From positions 4,875,340 to 4,939,339 of the forward strand of contig OY986971.1 of NCBI GenBank assembly GCA_963920575.1: DNA of 64,000 bases, written 5' to 3'. Both the position numbers and the translations under genes were made by a program. A model generated the notes under the pieces. That model searched no databases, was not told where the DNA came from, and saw only the letters and a program-made list of their open reading frames with translations. The DNA is from Narthecium ossifragum. Taxonomy: Eukaryota > Streptophyta > Magnoliopsida > Dioscoreales > Nartheciaceae. Below are positions 48,701 to 57,200 of the stretch, one piece after another (within the stretch, counting starts at the first letter, position 1; each line of letters begins with the position of its first letter).

Positions 48701-50107
48701 TTCTCATTCATTAATTTAAAAGCTTATTGCAAAGGGCGTCTGCTATGCACATGAAAGAGGTTTCTATTCTTGCAGGAGGTGATATTAGTAGGAAGAAGAA
48801 ATTGCTAAAGAAGCAGGTAACATTGTCTCTCCTACTTAATTTTGAACATCTAATATTTAGCACAATAACAGGAATGTTCATATCTACCCATTTTGTCATT
48901 ATCTATATTGGATTCCAAAAAAAGTTTAATAGAAGGTTGAACCCGTGGAATCAAAGAATTCCAGACAAATGGACATAAAGATTTTTATTTTGTGAATCAG
49001 AGATACAGCAGTGCTATTACTAGACTTGGATAATACATGGACAGCCTAATATTCTTGCTGAATATGTTAACTTTATAATATAAAAATAGTTTTCTTCCGA
49101 AAGGCAATGAAAAAGGCTATTATATTAACTGAGCAAATGGATGGAAATGGTATTCAAGTACAAATCGCAGGACGTTGAATTAACTGAGCAAGCAAGGTTC
49201 CCCTGCAAATGACTTGTATAAAATTAATCAGTTTTTCTGTAACATTAGAACTATTTATTATCAGAGGCCGGCCCTCATTCCCAGCTCTATTAGAAATCCT
49301 TGATCAAAGCTACCAAGTTGCATTCCAAATGGTACTATTTATTGTACGTACTAGATAAGGAGAAATTAGTTTTGACTTTTGATCCTCTACAACATTCTTA
49401 CCCAGTTTGCTATTATTTGCATTTCATGTTTTCTAGCCATACCGAAGGCTATTACTTCAAAATGAAAGTTGACGTTGGATCCCATTACTGGTTTTAACGG
49501 GCTTACCAACCGAAAATTCTGAAAAGTATAATTTGGTAAAATATCACCAAGTCAAGAAGATCGGATGAAAATTTTGAATTATTCCATCCTGTACTGAATG
49601 TGGCCGGTGGGTATCACAGAAATTATTAGCTAGCTCAAGACTTGAACAAGTTCACAAGCTGCTAGACCCTGTCTGATAGTTAAAATGAAAATATTGTCAA
49701 TTTGCTTTTAACAGAAAAATAATACCACTTCCAAACAAATCTGTGCATGTGTATTGAATGCGCTCACCTAAACAGATTTTGGTCATGGAAAAAAGGATGG
49801 TGCAATTCCATGTTTTGATTAGGAATGCACATACTTTTTTTTATGCACAGTTATGTGGCTAATCTCTAACCAGAAATACATGATCTTACGATCACTAGGA
49901 TATCTCATTTACAAGTATATTTTATACTACAAATGGCAATTCCTCGTTTGTGATCTGAGTCCACGGTCTGATATAAAGTCAGCAACTTACATTTAGTTGA
50001 TCTACGTGCAGGCTGAAGGAAAGAAAAGGATGAAAGCAATTGGCAAGGTGGAAGTTCCCCAAGAAGCTTTCATGGCTGTTTTGAGACTGGAGAAGGAAGT
50101 CATATAG
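12717..50107 (+). CDS. LEPA: Chloroplast translation factor LEPA (GUF1/EF4 homologue), 22 exons
   Basis: Ribosome-dependent GTPase of the LepA/EF4 family, acting on plastid 70S ribosomes. Exons: 12717-12944, 18722-18898, 19643-19729, 22430-22486, 22674-22739, 30051-30113, 31870-31914, 32044-32144, 35258-35354, 37081-37152, 37863-38017, 38112-38169, 40448-40528, 40631-40717, 42696-42767, 42871-43005, 43191-43264, 46512-46599, 47622-47699, 48533-48608, 48776-48816, 50012-50107. They total 2034 nt, one open frame of 677 residues, the usual length for plant chloroplast LEPA. All introns are GT-AG. Residues 1 to about 58 are Ser/Arg-rich with CRAAG near the end, a likely plastid transit peptide. 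GTPase motifs: AHIDHGKST 89-97, RERGITIK 126-133, DTPGH 154-158, NKID 208-211, SAK 239-241. Domain II and the LepA signature [16 protein letters not shown] follow (exon 13), and the Lys-rich LepA C-terminal domain covers about 590-677. Introns 8, 11 and 17 are phase 2, intron 20 is phase 1, the rest phase 0. The gene looks intact. Confidence 0.95.
12945..18721 (+). other. LEPA intron 1 (5.8 kb)
   Basis: Non-coding. It contains a direct repeat of about 37 bp at 14673-14710 and 14766-14802 (GTAATATGCTTTGGCAGTAG core), a TIR-like repeat at about 15208-15921, and a purine-rich G/A tract around 16500-16800. The segments near 14290-14400 and 17870-17935 resemble each other (TTCTCTCTTGCTCCCGCT-like runs), suggesting copies of one unclassified repeat. 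No gene was recognised. Confidence 0.7.
15208..15921. repeat. Probable TIR element with GACACG repeats
   Basis: The left end ATGAAGCATAGACATGGACACG resembles the reverse complement of the right end (TAGGAAGCACGGACAC). The inside has many copies of GACACGACACG or GTGTCCGACACG, mostly at 15795-15900. I could not define a clean TSD. The imperfect terminal match suggests an old non-autonomous DNA transposon. Confidence 0.4.
18899..19642 (+). other. LEPA intron 2 (744 bp)
   Basis: AT-rich intron sequence with canonical GT and AG ends. No element or gene was recognised. Confidence 0.7.
19730..22429 (+). other. LEPA intron 3 (2.7 kb)
   Basis: Non-coding. Positions 20586-20692 are two tandem units (AAGTCTCCAYTCTTT to CCCAGCTGGTGGYCYTA) with a third partial unit near 20757-20781. 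Around 19845-19935 is a degraded copy of the GGCACG/CATGCTGAC-type repeat seen in later introns. Short open frames at 21313-21784 show no recognisable protein. Confidence 0.55.
24600..25400 (+). repeat. 800-bp polypurine (GGAGG/GAGA) tract
   Basis: The plus strand is almost entirely G and A for about 800 bp, built from irregular GGAGGAG, GAGAGAAACAGAGG and GGAGCCGGAG units. Long open frames on both strands here are low-complexity artefacts (Glu/Arg/Gly-rich on plus, Ser/Pro/Leu-rich on minus). Such purine mirror tracts can form triplex DNA and tend to stall polymerases, which is a property of the sequence class rather than something shown here. Confidence 0.8.
25636..26949. mobile_element. 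Gene-capturing TIR element (Pack-MULE-like) with 277-bp arms
   Basis: Inverted repeats 25636-25912 and 26673-26949 are near-identical and equal in length, with ends (T/C)AATTAGTACCCT. The 760-bp interior is GC-rich, unlike the AT-rich intron around it, and begins exactly at the arm border with a fragment of a cationic amino-acid transporter gene. No transposase is present, so the element is non-autonomous. Long TIRs around captured exon sequence are the hallmark of Pack-MULEs. The flanks share AAAATTT on both sides but not a full 9-bp TSD, so the Mutator assignment stays provisional. The rest of the interior (26164-26672) is another GC-rich piece of unknown origin. Confidence 0.72.
25911..26163 (-). 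pseudogene. Captured fragment of a cationic amino-acid transporter (CAT) gene
   Basis: The minus strand encodes about 84 in-frame residues with [15 protein letters not shown], then [33 protein letters not shown] and YYAELAV. These match the first two membrane segments of plant CAT-family permeases, where the LTWWDL and [17 protein letters not shown] motifs are highly conserved. Homology stops at ELAV, exactly where the TIR arm begins. It is a small N-terminal piece of a protein with about 14 membrane segments and cannot transport anything. Confidence 0.72.
28538..29376. mobile_element. Harbinger-like non-autonomous TIR element
   Basis: The left end GGTTGCGTTTGGAT and the reverse complement of the right end, GGGTGCGTTTGAC, form a short TIR. 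TAA flanks both ends (28535-28537 and 29377-29379), a 3-bp TSD as for PIF/Harbinger elements. The GTGCGTTTGG type of end is widespread in plant MITE-like elements. The interior is AT-rich without transposase; CATTCAGCTAATTC-type repeats lie near the right end. Confidence 0.55.
30114..31869 (+). other. LEPA intron 6 (1.8 kb)
   Basis: It holds a 148-bp MITE at 31680-31827. The region 30330-31200 is less AT-rich and includes a pyrimidine-rich tract at 31030-31140; it looks like an old repeat insert but was not classified. Confidence 0.6.
31680..31827. mobile_element. 148-bp Mutator-type MITE (copy A of the CGGTAGT family)
   Basis: Exact 9-bp TSD ATTGATTAT at 31671-31679 and 31828-31836. The terminal repeats are imperfect: left TTTTGTGTATATGGCCACG against right-end reverse complement ATTTGTGTACATGGGCCAG. 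The inside contains TTGGTAGTGAGATACCGATT, the same unit found at 4074-4130, and a CCACGTGG palindrome in the left arm. A 9-bp TSD points to the Mutator superfamily. There is no coding capacity. Confidence 0.75.
33470..33915. repeat. Minisatellite of GGCTGC-AAACA-GCAGCC hairpin units
   Basis: About ten imperfect units, each centred on CTGCAAACAGCAGCC or a variant (for example near 33725, 33795, 33850 and 33890), are spaced roughly 40-50 bp apart and often followed by CTTT and an AACAGG or GATC segment. Each core is self-complementary, with GGCTGC pairing to GCAGCC around a short loop. It lies wholly inside a LEPA intron. Confidence 0.75.
34655..35065. repeat. Dispersed unclassified repeat, copy 1 (intron 8)
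   Basis: Shares order and sequence with 39585-40015 in intron 12: a GGTTGAAAAGCATC-like head, a CATGAAACACATGATGAAAATGAG block, AATACCTTG, a pyrimidine-rich run, then GGTACGGCAATCCTTT and ACGCAT. The two copies have diverged substantially. No coding was seen. The GGCAATCC end links it to the GGCACG-rich repeats elsewhere in this gene. Confidence 0.55.
35355..37080 (+). other. LEPA intron 9 (1.7 kb)
   Basis: AT-rich apart from a GC-rich repeat at 36347-36650 containing CGGCACGTACCGTGCC, an A/G-rich core, and direct copies of GGGGGCATGCTGGACCTGCA (about 36507 and 36549). Short open frames at 35506-35824 show no known domain. Confidence 0.6.
36347..36650. repeat. GGCACG-rich dispersed repeat (best copy)
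   Basis: It opens with TTTCCGTGCCGGTCCGGCAC and closes with CGGCGCGTGCCACCGGGACGGCAATCCATG. Similar ends occur at 24456-24610, 27767-27880, 38390-38510, 38990-39120 and 44850-44985. The internal A/G tract (36450-36500) fits the pattern of other copies, which also adjoin purine or pyrimidine tracts. The class is unknown. Confidence 0.5.
37153..37862 (+). other. LEPA intron 10 (710 bp)
   Basis: No element recognised. Short open frames on both strands at 37374-37643 do not resemble a known protein. Confidence 0.6.
38745..39190. repeat. Duplicated block with GGCACG-type core
   Basis: 38745-38935 and 38985-39190 share, in order, GGACATGGAC-CGGCA, GGCGT or GGTGT, GTCGGGCAA, CCGTCC, GTGTAC, CCTTGGGTGCAAA, ATGTG, and GAAGATAxTATGCTCATTTAC, then a TTTTAAACCCAATTAT run. 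The second copy has an extra GGTACGTACCGTGCCGGC. This is a local duplication of one dispersed-repeat unit. Confidence 0.7.
39585..40015. repeat. Dispersed unclassified repeat, copy 2 (intron 12)
   Basis: Counterpart of 34655-35065: GCTGAAAAGCATCGGCA, CATGAAATACATGATGAAATG, AATACCTTG, a long pyrimidine-rich run at 39745-39830, and TGGTACGGCAATC near the end. Confidence 0.55.
40718..42695 (+). other. LEPA intron 14 (2.0 kb)
   Basis: AT-rich intron with a copia RNase H relic on the minus strand (41330-41745). Nothing else was recognised; an open plus-strand frame at 42346-42534 has no known domain. Confidence 0.6.
41330..41745 (-). pseudogene. Copia retrotransposon RNase H relic
   Basis: Minus-strand frames contain [20 protein letters not shown] followed by KHTKIESY, matching the conserved LYCDNKAAI...NPVQHDRTKHVE-type segment of Ty1/copia RNase H. 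Upstream, EAKF and ALQYYG-like words correspond to the EAEF region. Several stops interrupt it and no LTRs were found nearby, so it is an old fragment. Confidence 0.6.
43265..46511 (+). other. LEPA intron 17 (3.2 kb)
   Basis: It contains GGCACG-family relics at about 44290-44380 and 44850-44985, with a pyrimidine-rich run at 44640-44830. 45010-45590 resembles an LTR fragment (repeated CTCTCTATGGGAGAGA units and a CCTAAGGCCTCCTTTTATAGG leader-like run). 45880-46080 is T-rich and could be a second LTR remnant. No ends or TSDs could be fixed. Confidence 0.5.
46600..47621 (+). other. LEPA intron 18 (1.0 kb)
   Basis: AT-rich intron; nothing recognisable was found. Confidence 0.65.
47700..48532 (+). 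other. LEPA intron 19 (0.8 kb)
   Basis: AT-rich. A weak GGCACG-family relic lies near 48135-48225 (CCATGGACC...GTTGGCATGGACCATG). No gene was recognised. Confidence 0.55.
48817..50011 (+). other. LEPA intron 21 (1.2 kb)
   Basis: AT-rich intron before the final exon; nothing recognisable was found. Confidence 0.65.
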
Positions 50108-50348
50108 ATATTTTGTTCCTGCAATATCAATCCCAGAAACTGAATGCAGGTTATCTTGGCTGCTTCTAACAATTTCCGGCATATATCGTTTGCTTCAATG
50201 TGAAAATTAGCTGAGATTTAAATTGCCACCAAGTGCTGCTTAATCTTTGCAATCACTTCGATCCGAGGACGGGAGGCGAGGAATGTGTTGTATGTCAGAA
50301 ATGTTGCAGGATCCCCTCAGTTTGTGAGCTGCCCTTTCATTAATAGAG
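50108..50348 (+). other. LEPA 3' flank / probable 3' UTR
   Basis: Follows the TAG at 50105-50107. No canonical AATAAA was seen, which is not unusual in plants. The left TSD of the MITE (50340-50348) may mark an insertion into or just past the 3' UTR. Confidence 0.5.
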
Positions 50349-50624
50349 GAGCGCTGATTGGTGCACACGTCACGTGGCATGTGCACTTCACATTATTGAA
50401 TCGGTAGCTGTGCCTATCGGTGTACAACCTATCGGTAGCCCACTACCGATAAGCATGTATATGAATCGGCAACGAATGTACATGTCTATCGGTATCCCAC
50501 TATCAATACATACCTATCGGTAGCCTACTACCGATAGACATGTATATGAATCGGTAGCACAACTACCGATTCATATACATATGAAATGCATATGTCACGT
50601 GGGTATGTGCACAAATCATTTCTG
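50349..50624. mobile_element. 276-bp Mutator-type MITE (copy B of the CGGTAGT family)
   Basis: Exact 9-bp TSD TTAATAGAG at 50340-50348 and 50625-50633. The arms share TGATTxGTGCACA and each carries a CACGTG close to the end. The inside is several inverted CGGTAG...CTACCG pairs (50400-50570). It is the same family as 31680-31827 (9-bp TSD, GTGxACA ends, CGGTAGT units, G-box). It lies about 240 bp downstream of the LEPA stop codon. Confidence 0.78.
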
Positions 50625-50920
50625 TTAATAGAGATCTTAGAGACCTATACATGCTAACTAGCTATACATGGAGAGAAACAATCTTGGTATTCTTAATGAT
50701 TCCTAGTTATACAGTCCATATATGCTTCAGCAATATACAGTAAGCAATCTGGGCTATTACTATACAAGTATACTGCTATGATTAGAGAGATTTGATTAAG
50801 AATAATGATGACTTAATGAATAATGATCTGGGTCCTCCTAAAAGGTGGAGGACCCAATCCACCCACATGGCCATGACATCCATATATGCATGTGCATGCA
50901 TTACGTATATACATAGAGTA

Positions 50921-51665
50921 GTGATTTGGGTTGATTTGGGTCTCCTTTTAAGGGGACCCGATCCACTATTACGTGGGGATGTTTAGATTGGTGCCACTTG
51001 TCACCAATCAATACACACTATTTTTACACACACACACATATATATATATATTTGTGTGTAATATATACATTATATATTGTTATATATATATACACATACA
51101 TATTAACAATATATAATGTATATATTACACACAAATATACACATACATGTATGTAGATATCTATATATATATGTATTTACGTATATATGGTATGTATGTA
51201 TGTATACACACCTACATATATTACATATATATTATATTTATTCACACATATATAGATATATAAAAATAGATATAATACATGAGTAGTATGTATATGAATA
51301 ATGATCCGGGTCCACCCAAAAGGTGGACATACTACTCATGTGTTATATCTATTTTTATATATGCATGTATCTATATATGCGTGAATAAATATAATATATA
51401 TATGTCATATATGTATGTGTGTATACATACATACATGTCATATATACGTAAATACATACATATATAGATATCTACATACATGTATGTGTATATTTGTGTG
51501 TTTAATATATACATGATATATTGTTAATATGTATGTATGTATGTATGTATAATAATACACATGTATATATGTAAAGATAGAGTGTTGATTGGTGACAAGT
51601 GGCATCAATCTAACACCCTCACGTGATGGTGGATCGGATATTCCTTTTGGGAGGACCCGAATCAC
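50921..51665. mobile_element. Foldback-like element with long inverted arms
   Basis: The left arm (50921 to about 51290) and right arm (about 51330-51665) are inverted copies. The outer parts match best: GGACCCGATCCAC, then TTAGATTGxTGCCACTTGTCACCAATCAA, then a long (TA)n, TATG-rich run. The centre (51303-51330) holds GGGTCCACCCAAAAGGTGGAC, itself palindromic and related to the outer tip; another such tip occurs at 50828-50855. No transposase or clean TSD was found. Confidence 0.6.
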
Positions 51666-54040
51666 GACTATACAACAACCTCAAATGATAGCAAACATTC
51701 CCTAAGGATAGTACTATCGATTTAATGACAACAATCACGTCATATACCTCAACTAACTAAGCCACGGTCATAGGGTTAATCTGGGCTACTCGAGACCCTG
51801 GATCAGTGATACTCCCATCGCCAACATCCTAACCCTATTGCTTCTAATGTAACCAATTATGCATGAGTGAACACAATCAACTAGTTTAGATGTCTCTATA
51901 TGTCACTTCATCATACAAGTCAAGTATAACATGCAACATGCCAACAGAGAGCTAATAATAAAGCATAGTAAAGGACTAAGCATTACATAAAGTATAAAAG
52001 AGGCTAATAAGGCAGAGCATATCATAACAAATATTACCAAGCCATCACGGGTTCACTAGCATCTAAGTTACGCAAAGCCAAGCTCATATATAACCATCCA
52101 CTCCTCATGAGCGTATGTTCAAACCATTCCACATAAACATAAATATGGTATAACAGCCATCCACGCCCTCCAATGGCTCTTCTTAGCATTTCTAGCATTC
52201 CAACATACTAAGGCATACCAACAAGCGAGAAATCCAAACCATCCATACTATCAACCAAACATGTCAATAACCAAACATGCCTCTATAAGGCTAAACATCC
52301 AAGTTATGCATTCAATTGGACAAACTAAACGTTCAATCCACGCAATTTAGGCACACTATCGGTCATTATACTAAACATTCCCCTAGGGGGAGCATAACTC
52401 TCCCGGTTCACCCACAAGCCTACGTAAGGCTCGGCTAATAGGGTCTAGTACACACACACACACACACACACACAGGGATGGCAATTTGCCCCGCCCGACG
52501 GGGTCCCGCCCCACCCCGTCCCTAATGGGGTGGGTTCGGGGGACCCTAAACGGGTTCCAAATCGGGTTTGGGGAAGTGTGTAAAACCCCGATCGGGGTCG
52601 GGGCAGGCTCGGGGGAGGATACCCCCGTCCCGCCCCGTCCTGATTGGATATTTATAATAATTAATATAGTGATATATTATCCCACTATAATTCGTTTTCC
52701 TAAAAAGTCTTAATCTAATCATGTTTGAACAATATTTTTGAATTGGTATTCATACAATTCATGTTTGGTTCATTTCATAGAGACAAGTTTTGTTTGGATT
52801 ACTTTTTAAAATGATACGTCTTTAGTGTGTTATTAGATATAATGTATTCAATGTGTCAAAAATTTTTTGGAACGGAATGGGGGCGGGGTTCAGGTGTGCG
52901 GGGCGGGGTCGGGGTCAGGGTGCAGTAACTATTGGGGCGGGGCGGGGCGGGGTCGGGGTCCTAGGTTAGGTTGCATGGTCGGGGTCGGGGGAAAGGGGGA
53001 CCCCGCCCCACCCCGTTGCCATCCCTACACACACACATAGCATGCATAAAAACCCCAACTTGCATGAAATTTAGCATTTAACAATTAACTAAACATTCCA
53101 TAAATCTCCCATAAATACCCTAAATTTCATGAAAAACTAGCATGCTAACCCAATTTATCAATACTGGAATCATACTCAAAAATCGAATCGAAAGAAGTTT
53201 CAAAAACCAGCTAAACCTGCTCTGCTAGTTCGGATGGATCCCAACTGGTCTGACAGAGCCAGTCTTCTACCTTTTGAGTTTGGGATCGATCCTAATCCAG
53301 CTGGGATTGATCCCAAGTTGGGTGATCTGGAAAACCTCGATGAAGAACCGATCACATCTCTATCAAACAATGTCGGAACGCGATGAAACTTGGACTATAG
53401 CAAATCTAAATATAAATAAGCATATTAGTGGTGAGAAACCAACAAAACAAGCCTAATCCAAAGTATTATGGCTTACACTTAAGTTTAGACGTAGAAACCC
53501 TACCTTAACCAAGCTAATCTTGCTTCCTAAATTTAGGATGCCATAGATCTATCTCCCTCCAAGCTTTGGCCGCCTCCAATCTGCCGGAATCACCCCTTTG
53601 AGCTCTCAATAACCCTCTCTCTATCAGCCGGCCCCTCTCTCTCCTCTAAGCCTCCAAAGAAAACCTGAAGGAGAAATAATGTTTAGATCTAAAAACTCCT
53701 CTATATATAATAGATGGTGCCAAGTGGCACCCATCTAAGGCTTTAGGGGTTATTGTGTCAAATGACACACATTTAAAGCTTTAGAGATTTATAGGGATAA
53801 TTAATGTCATAATGATGACATTAAAGACCCAAATCGAGGTCTAACAAACACATGCACCACTCTCAATGCCGAGTGTGTTCTAACGCGTGTGAAATCAAAT
53901 TTCGTAAGGGAAATTTACCAAATACCATTGGAGTTGCAATAATTGACGCAATCGTTCAATAAGGCCAACCGAGCCAAACCAACTAAGCCAAGCTCTCGAC
54001 CTAGCACTGTCGGATCACGTTTGAAGTACGGGTCCTCACA
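51666..54040 (-). mobile_element. LTR-like sequence, minus orientation (one end at 54040)
   Basis: The right edge ends ACGGGTCCTCACA, which on the minus strand is the LTR start TGTGAGGACCCGT. The next few hundred bases show the same order of features as the LTR at 61764: a GGTAAAT run and TTTCACACGCGTT, then a TATATATAGAGG promoter-like motif (near 53702) and a CT-rich leader. The distal end was not found, so the left limit is arbitrary. A hAT MITE has inserted into it at 52473-53027. No coding was seen. Confidence 0.5.
52473..53027. mobile_element. hAT-type MITE inserted in a (CA)n microsatellite
   Basis: The ends CAGGGATGGCAA and (reverse complement) TAGGGATGGCAACGGGG form the classic hAT TIR. 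Both sides are flanked by CACACACA, fitting an 8-bp TSD, although the (CA)n context makes this uninformative by itself. The subterminal regions are G/C-rich (GGGGCGGGG and CCCCGCCC runs) around an AT-rich centre. It has no transposase. Confidence 0.78.
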
Positions 54041-54205
54041 CCATCACTATCAGCAATAAAGTTCTTCTACTCAAAGCGTTAGCAACTTTGTTAGATTCAC
54101 CAGTCGTGTACTTAATTGAAAAGTTGAATTCTCGAAGGAATGAACTCCAGCTTACATGACCAGAATTCAGCTTCTTCTGAGAATGCAAGTACCTTAATGC
54201 TTGAT
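54041..54205 (-). pseudogene. Ty3/gypsy RNase H end and connection region
   Basis: The minus strand encodes HQALRYLHSQKKLNSGHVSW, then FLREFNFSIKYTTGESNKVANALSRR. This matches the C-terminal part of gypsy RNase H (DHxALKYL...ADALSR). It continues the RNase H frame on the far side of the LINE at 60343 and is cut off at 54041 by the LTR end. Confidence 0.82.
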
Positions 54206-54257
54206 TTTTTTTTTTTTGATTAATTCAGCTTTTCAGCTAGTAAAGAGAAAGAAGGAG

Positions 54258-57200
54258 TTACACAGTAATAGGACAGCCACTAGGCCACGTCCCCTCCGAA
54301 TCACATACCCACATCCGAGTCCAATGCCGGTCCCTCCCTAATTTGGCTAGGAGATCCGCTTGTTCATTGGATCTTCTCGGAACCAAACAAAAAGCTGCCC
54401 CCTCAAAAAAAGCCCCCAATCTACAAGTATCCCGTAGCAACTCTGTTAACGACAGAGGCCAAAACAAAGACCCATTCAGACATCCGATCAAAAACTTGGA
54501 GTCGGACTCCACCAAAACATTTTGTACACCAAAATCCTTTGCCACATGAAGCGCCCGTCGTATTGCCAATAGCTCCGCCATCTCGACGGAGTCGGCATTT
54601 ACCAGCTCCGAGATCGCCATCATAGGCCGGCCATCCTCCCTACATAGTATCATCCCAACCCCCGCCCCTGTAACCCCGAACGCCGCATCAGTTGAAACAA
54701 GATGGAAACCCGTCGGTCTAGAAGCTCTAGCAATACCATATGTAGGGGACGAGATCCTCCAGAACTCCTCTACTGCTCTTTGAATTCTTGTCAACACAAC
54801 ATTCACCCGAAGCTTGACATCATTAAATATGAGCTCGTTCCTTGCAATCCAAATGAACCACAAAGCAAAGCACACAACCGACTTCCTTCTCCAAATTGTA
54901 CCATTCGTTGATGATGATACCGACAAAATCCCCACCAACCGATCCCAATCAAACACGCTGACGTCGGGAAGAGCTGTTCCCCAGATGGACACAGCAAAAG
55001 GACACCCAAAAAAAATGTGCATTAAAGTTTCATTCTCCATCTCACACCTTGGACATACCCGGCTAGAAACCCTGAAAATTTGCCATAAAGCATCCAACAT
55101 TGCAATCCTACCATGCAACAATTTCCACAAAAAGATCCTAACCTTTGGCCATGTTGGAGCGCGCCAAAGATTCAACCAAACCTCCCTAGGGAGCAAGGAA
55201 CCATTCGCAAAAGATTGAAAAGATGGCTCCATGAGAAAATTATACGCTGACTTGGAAGAGATCTTCCCCGACGTGGAGTGCAACCATATCCACCGTTCCT
55301 CCCCTGCCTCCGCAATCGGACATGCTAGCCCCCGATCCGCCATGTCTCGGTTGAACAACAAACGTATCCTCTCTTCATTCCACACCCCATCAAGCATCAA
55401 ATCACTTACTAGAAGACTCTCTACATCTTTGTCTACCAAGACTGGGCATGGTAGCCTCGCCAAAGCTTCCCCACCTCCCCAACGATCAAAAAGAAAACTT
55501 GCCTTGCCTTCTCTAGCCAGCTGGACCTCCATCCCTCCCCGCAACTCCATCGACGCTCTGCAAATAACCTTCCAATGACAAGAAGATCCATTGCCGTACC
55601 TATGAGGTAATGCTCCCCTGAAATTGTATTTTGCTCTCACCAATTCAGCCCATACGGATGGAGTTTCCTCAAGTAAATTCGCAGCCCGCTTAAGATTGAG
55701 AGCCCGCTGCCAAGATCCCAGGTTCCTCAAACCCAGCCCTCCCGCCTAAACTGGGGACAAAACAACATCCCAACACACTCGAGAGAAGCTTCGAACTTTA
55801 CCTTCCCATAAGAAGCACCTCGTTATAGCCTCTAGGCTCAACAATACACTTGTTGGGACATTCACAGCAGACATGCAATGAAGTGCTATTGGTTGTAGCA
55901 CTGACCTTGCTAGTACCAGCCTGCCAGCAGCATAAATAGACCTCGTACCCCAACCATTCACCCGGAAAAGGATCCTATCAAGCAGATAAGAAAACTGACC
56001 TGAGGTTGGCCTCGATGCAGTGATTGGTACACCCAAGTAACACCATCCCTCCTCAGCTAGAGGCACTCTGAGAATACCCAGGATCCGCTGCTTTCTTTCT
56101 ACATCCAAAATAGGGGAGAGCTTGACTGTAGACTTGGTCTCATTAATCTTCATCCCTGAGAGAACCCCATATCTCAACAAAATCTGCCGGAGTCTACGAG
56201 CTTCCCAACACTTTGCCGTTGTAACAATAAGGCAGTCATCTGCGTATAGTAAATGAGAAAGACGGTGCTCTGATCTGCGGAATCTCAACCCCTCCAAACC
56301 CTCCAACGGCGCATCTAAAAGTCTCGTGAGAACCTCTTGCACCAAGACAAAAATATAAGGTGAGAGAGGGTCACCTTGCCTCAATCCCCTCTGTGCATTT
56401 AATCTACCAAAGACCTTTCCATTGATGATGAAAGAGAAAGTCGGTGATGTTATACATTCCATAATCCAAGCCACTCATCTAGCTGGAAACCCCATTCTCA
56501 AAAATACTGATCTAACCATTGGCCATCTGACTCTGTCATAGGCCGACTGTAAATCAATCTTTAGAACCATCAGTGCCCTTTTCTTTGTCGCCATTTTCAT
56601 GGAATGCAACACCTCACAAGCTGCTCCTACACTGTCGTGAATTCGCCGCCCTTCAATGAATGCAACTTGTTCAGCACTAATGAGACCCCCCAACACACCC
56701 TTTAGCCTAGCAGCCATAATCGAAGAAATTATCTTATATGTTGTGTTACAAAGACTAATAGGCCTATAGTCTTTCAGTCTCTTGGGAAATGATCCTTTGG
56801 GAATGAAAGAAATGAAAGACTGGTTCCACTTTGAAGGCATAGTACCGTTCCTGAAGAATCCTTTCACTGCTCTTACAAGGTCACCCCCCACCACCCTCCA
56901 ATTGTCTTGGTAGAATTCTGCAGGGAATCCGTCAGGTCCCGAGCATCGGTTCTTTTTAAATCCAAACACCGTGGACCTAATCTCCTCCTGCGATACATCT
57001 GCCAACAAGAGCTCCCGGAGTGTAATATCAAGTTGAGGAAGGTCCGGCATCCCTCCTTCATCAAACACCTCCCCGTCGGACCACAAAGATGAAAAATAAC
57101 TGGTAACCTCCTCAACTATTTCCACCGTTGTCTCAGCCCTTGAACCATCATCCCTCTTCAAAGCTCCCATCTTTGATCTATGCCCATTGCTGGCCAATGA

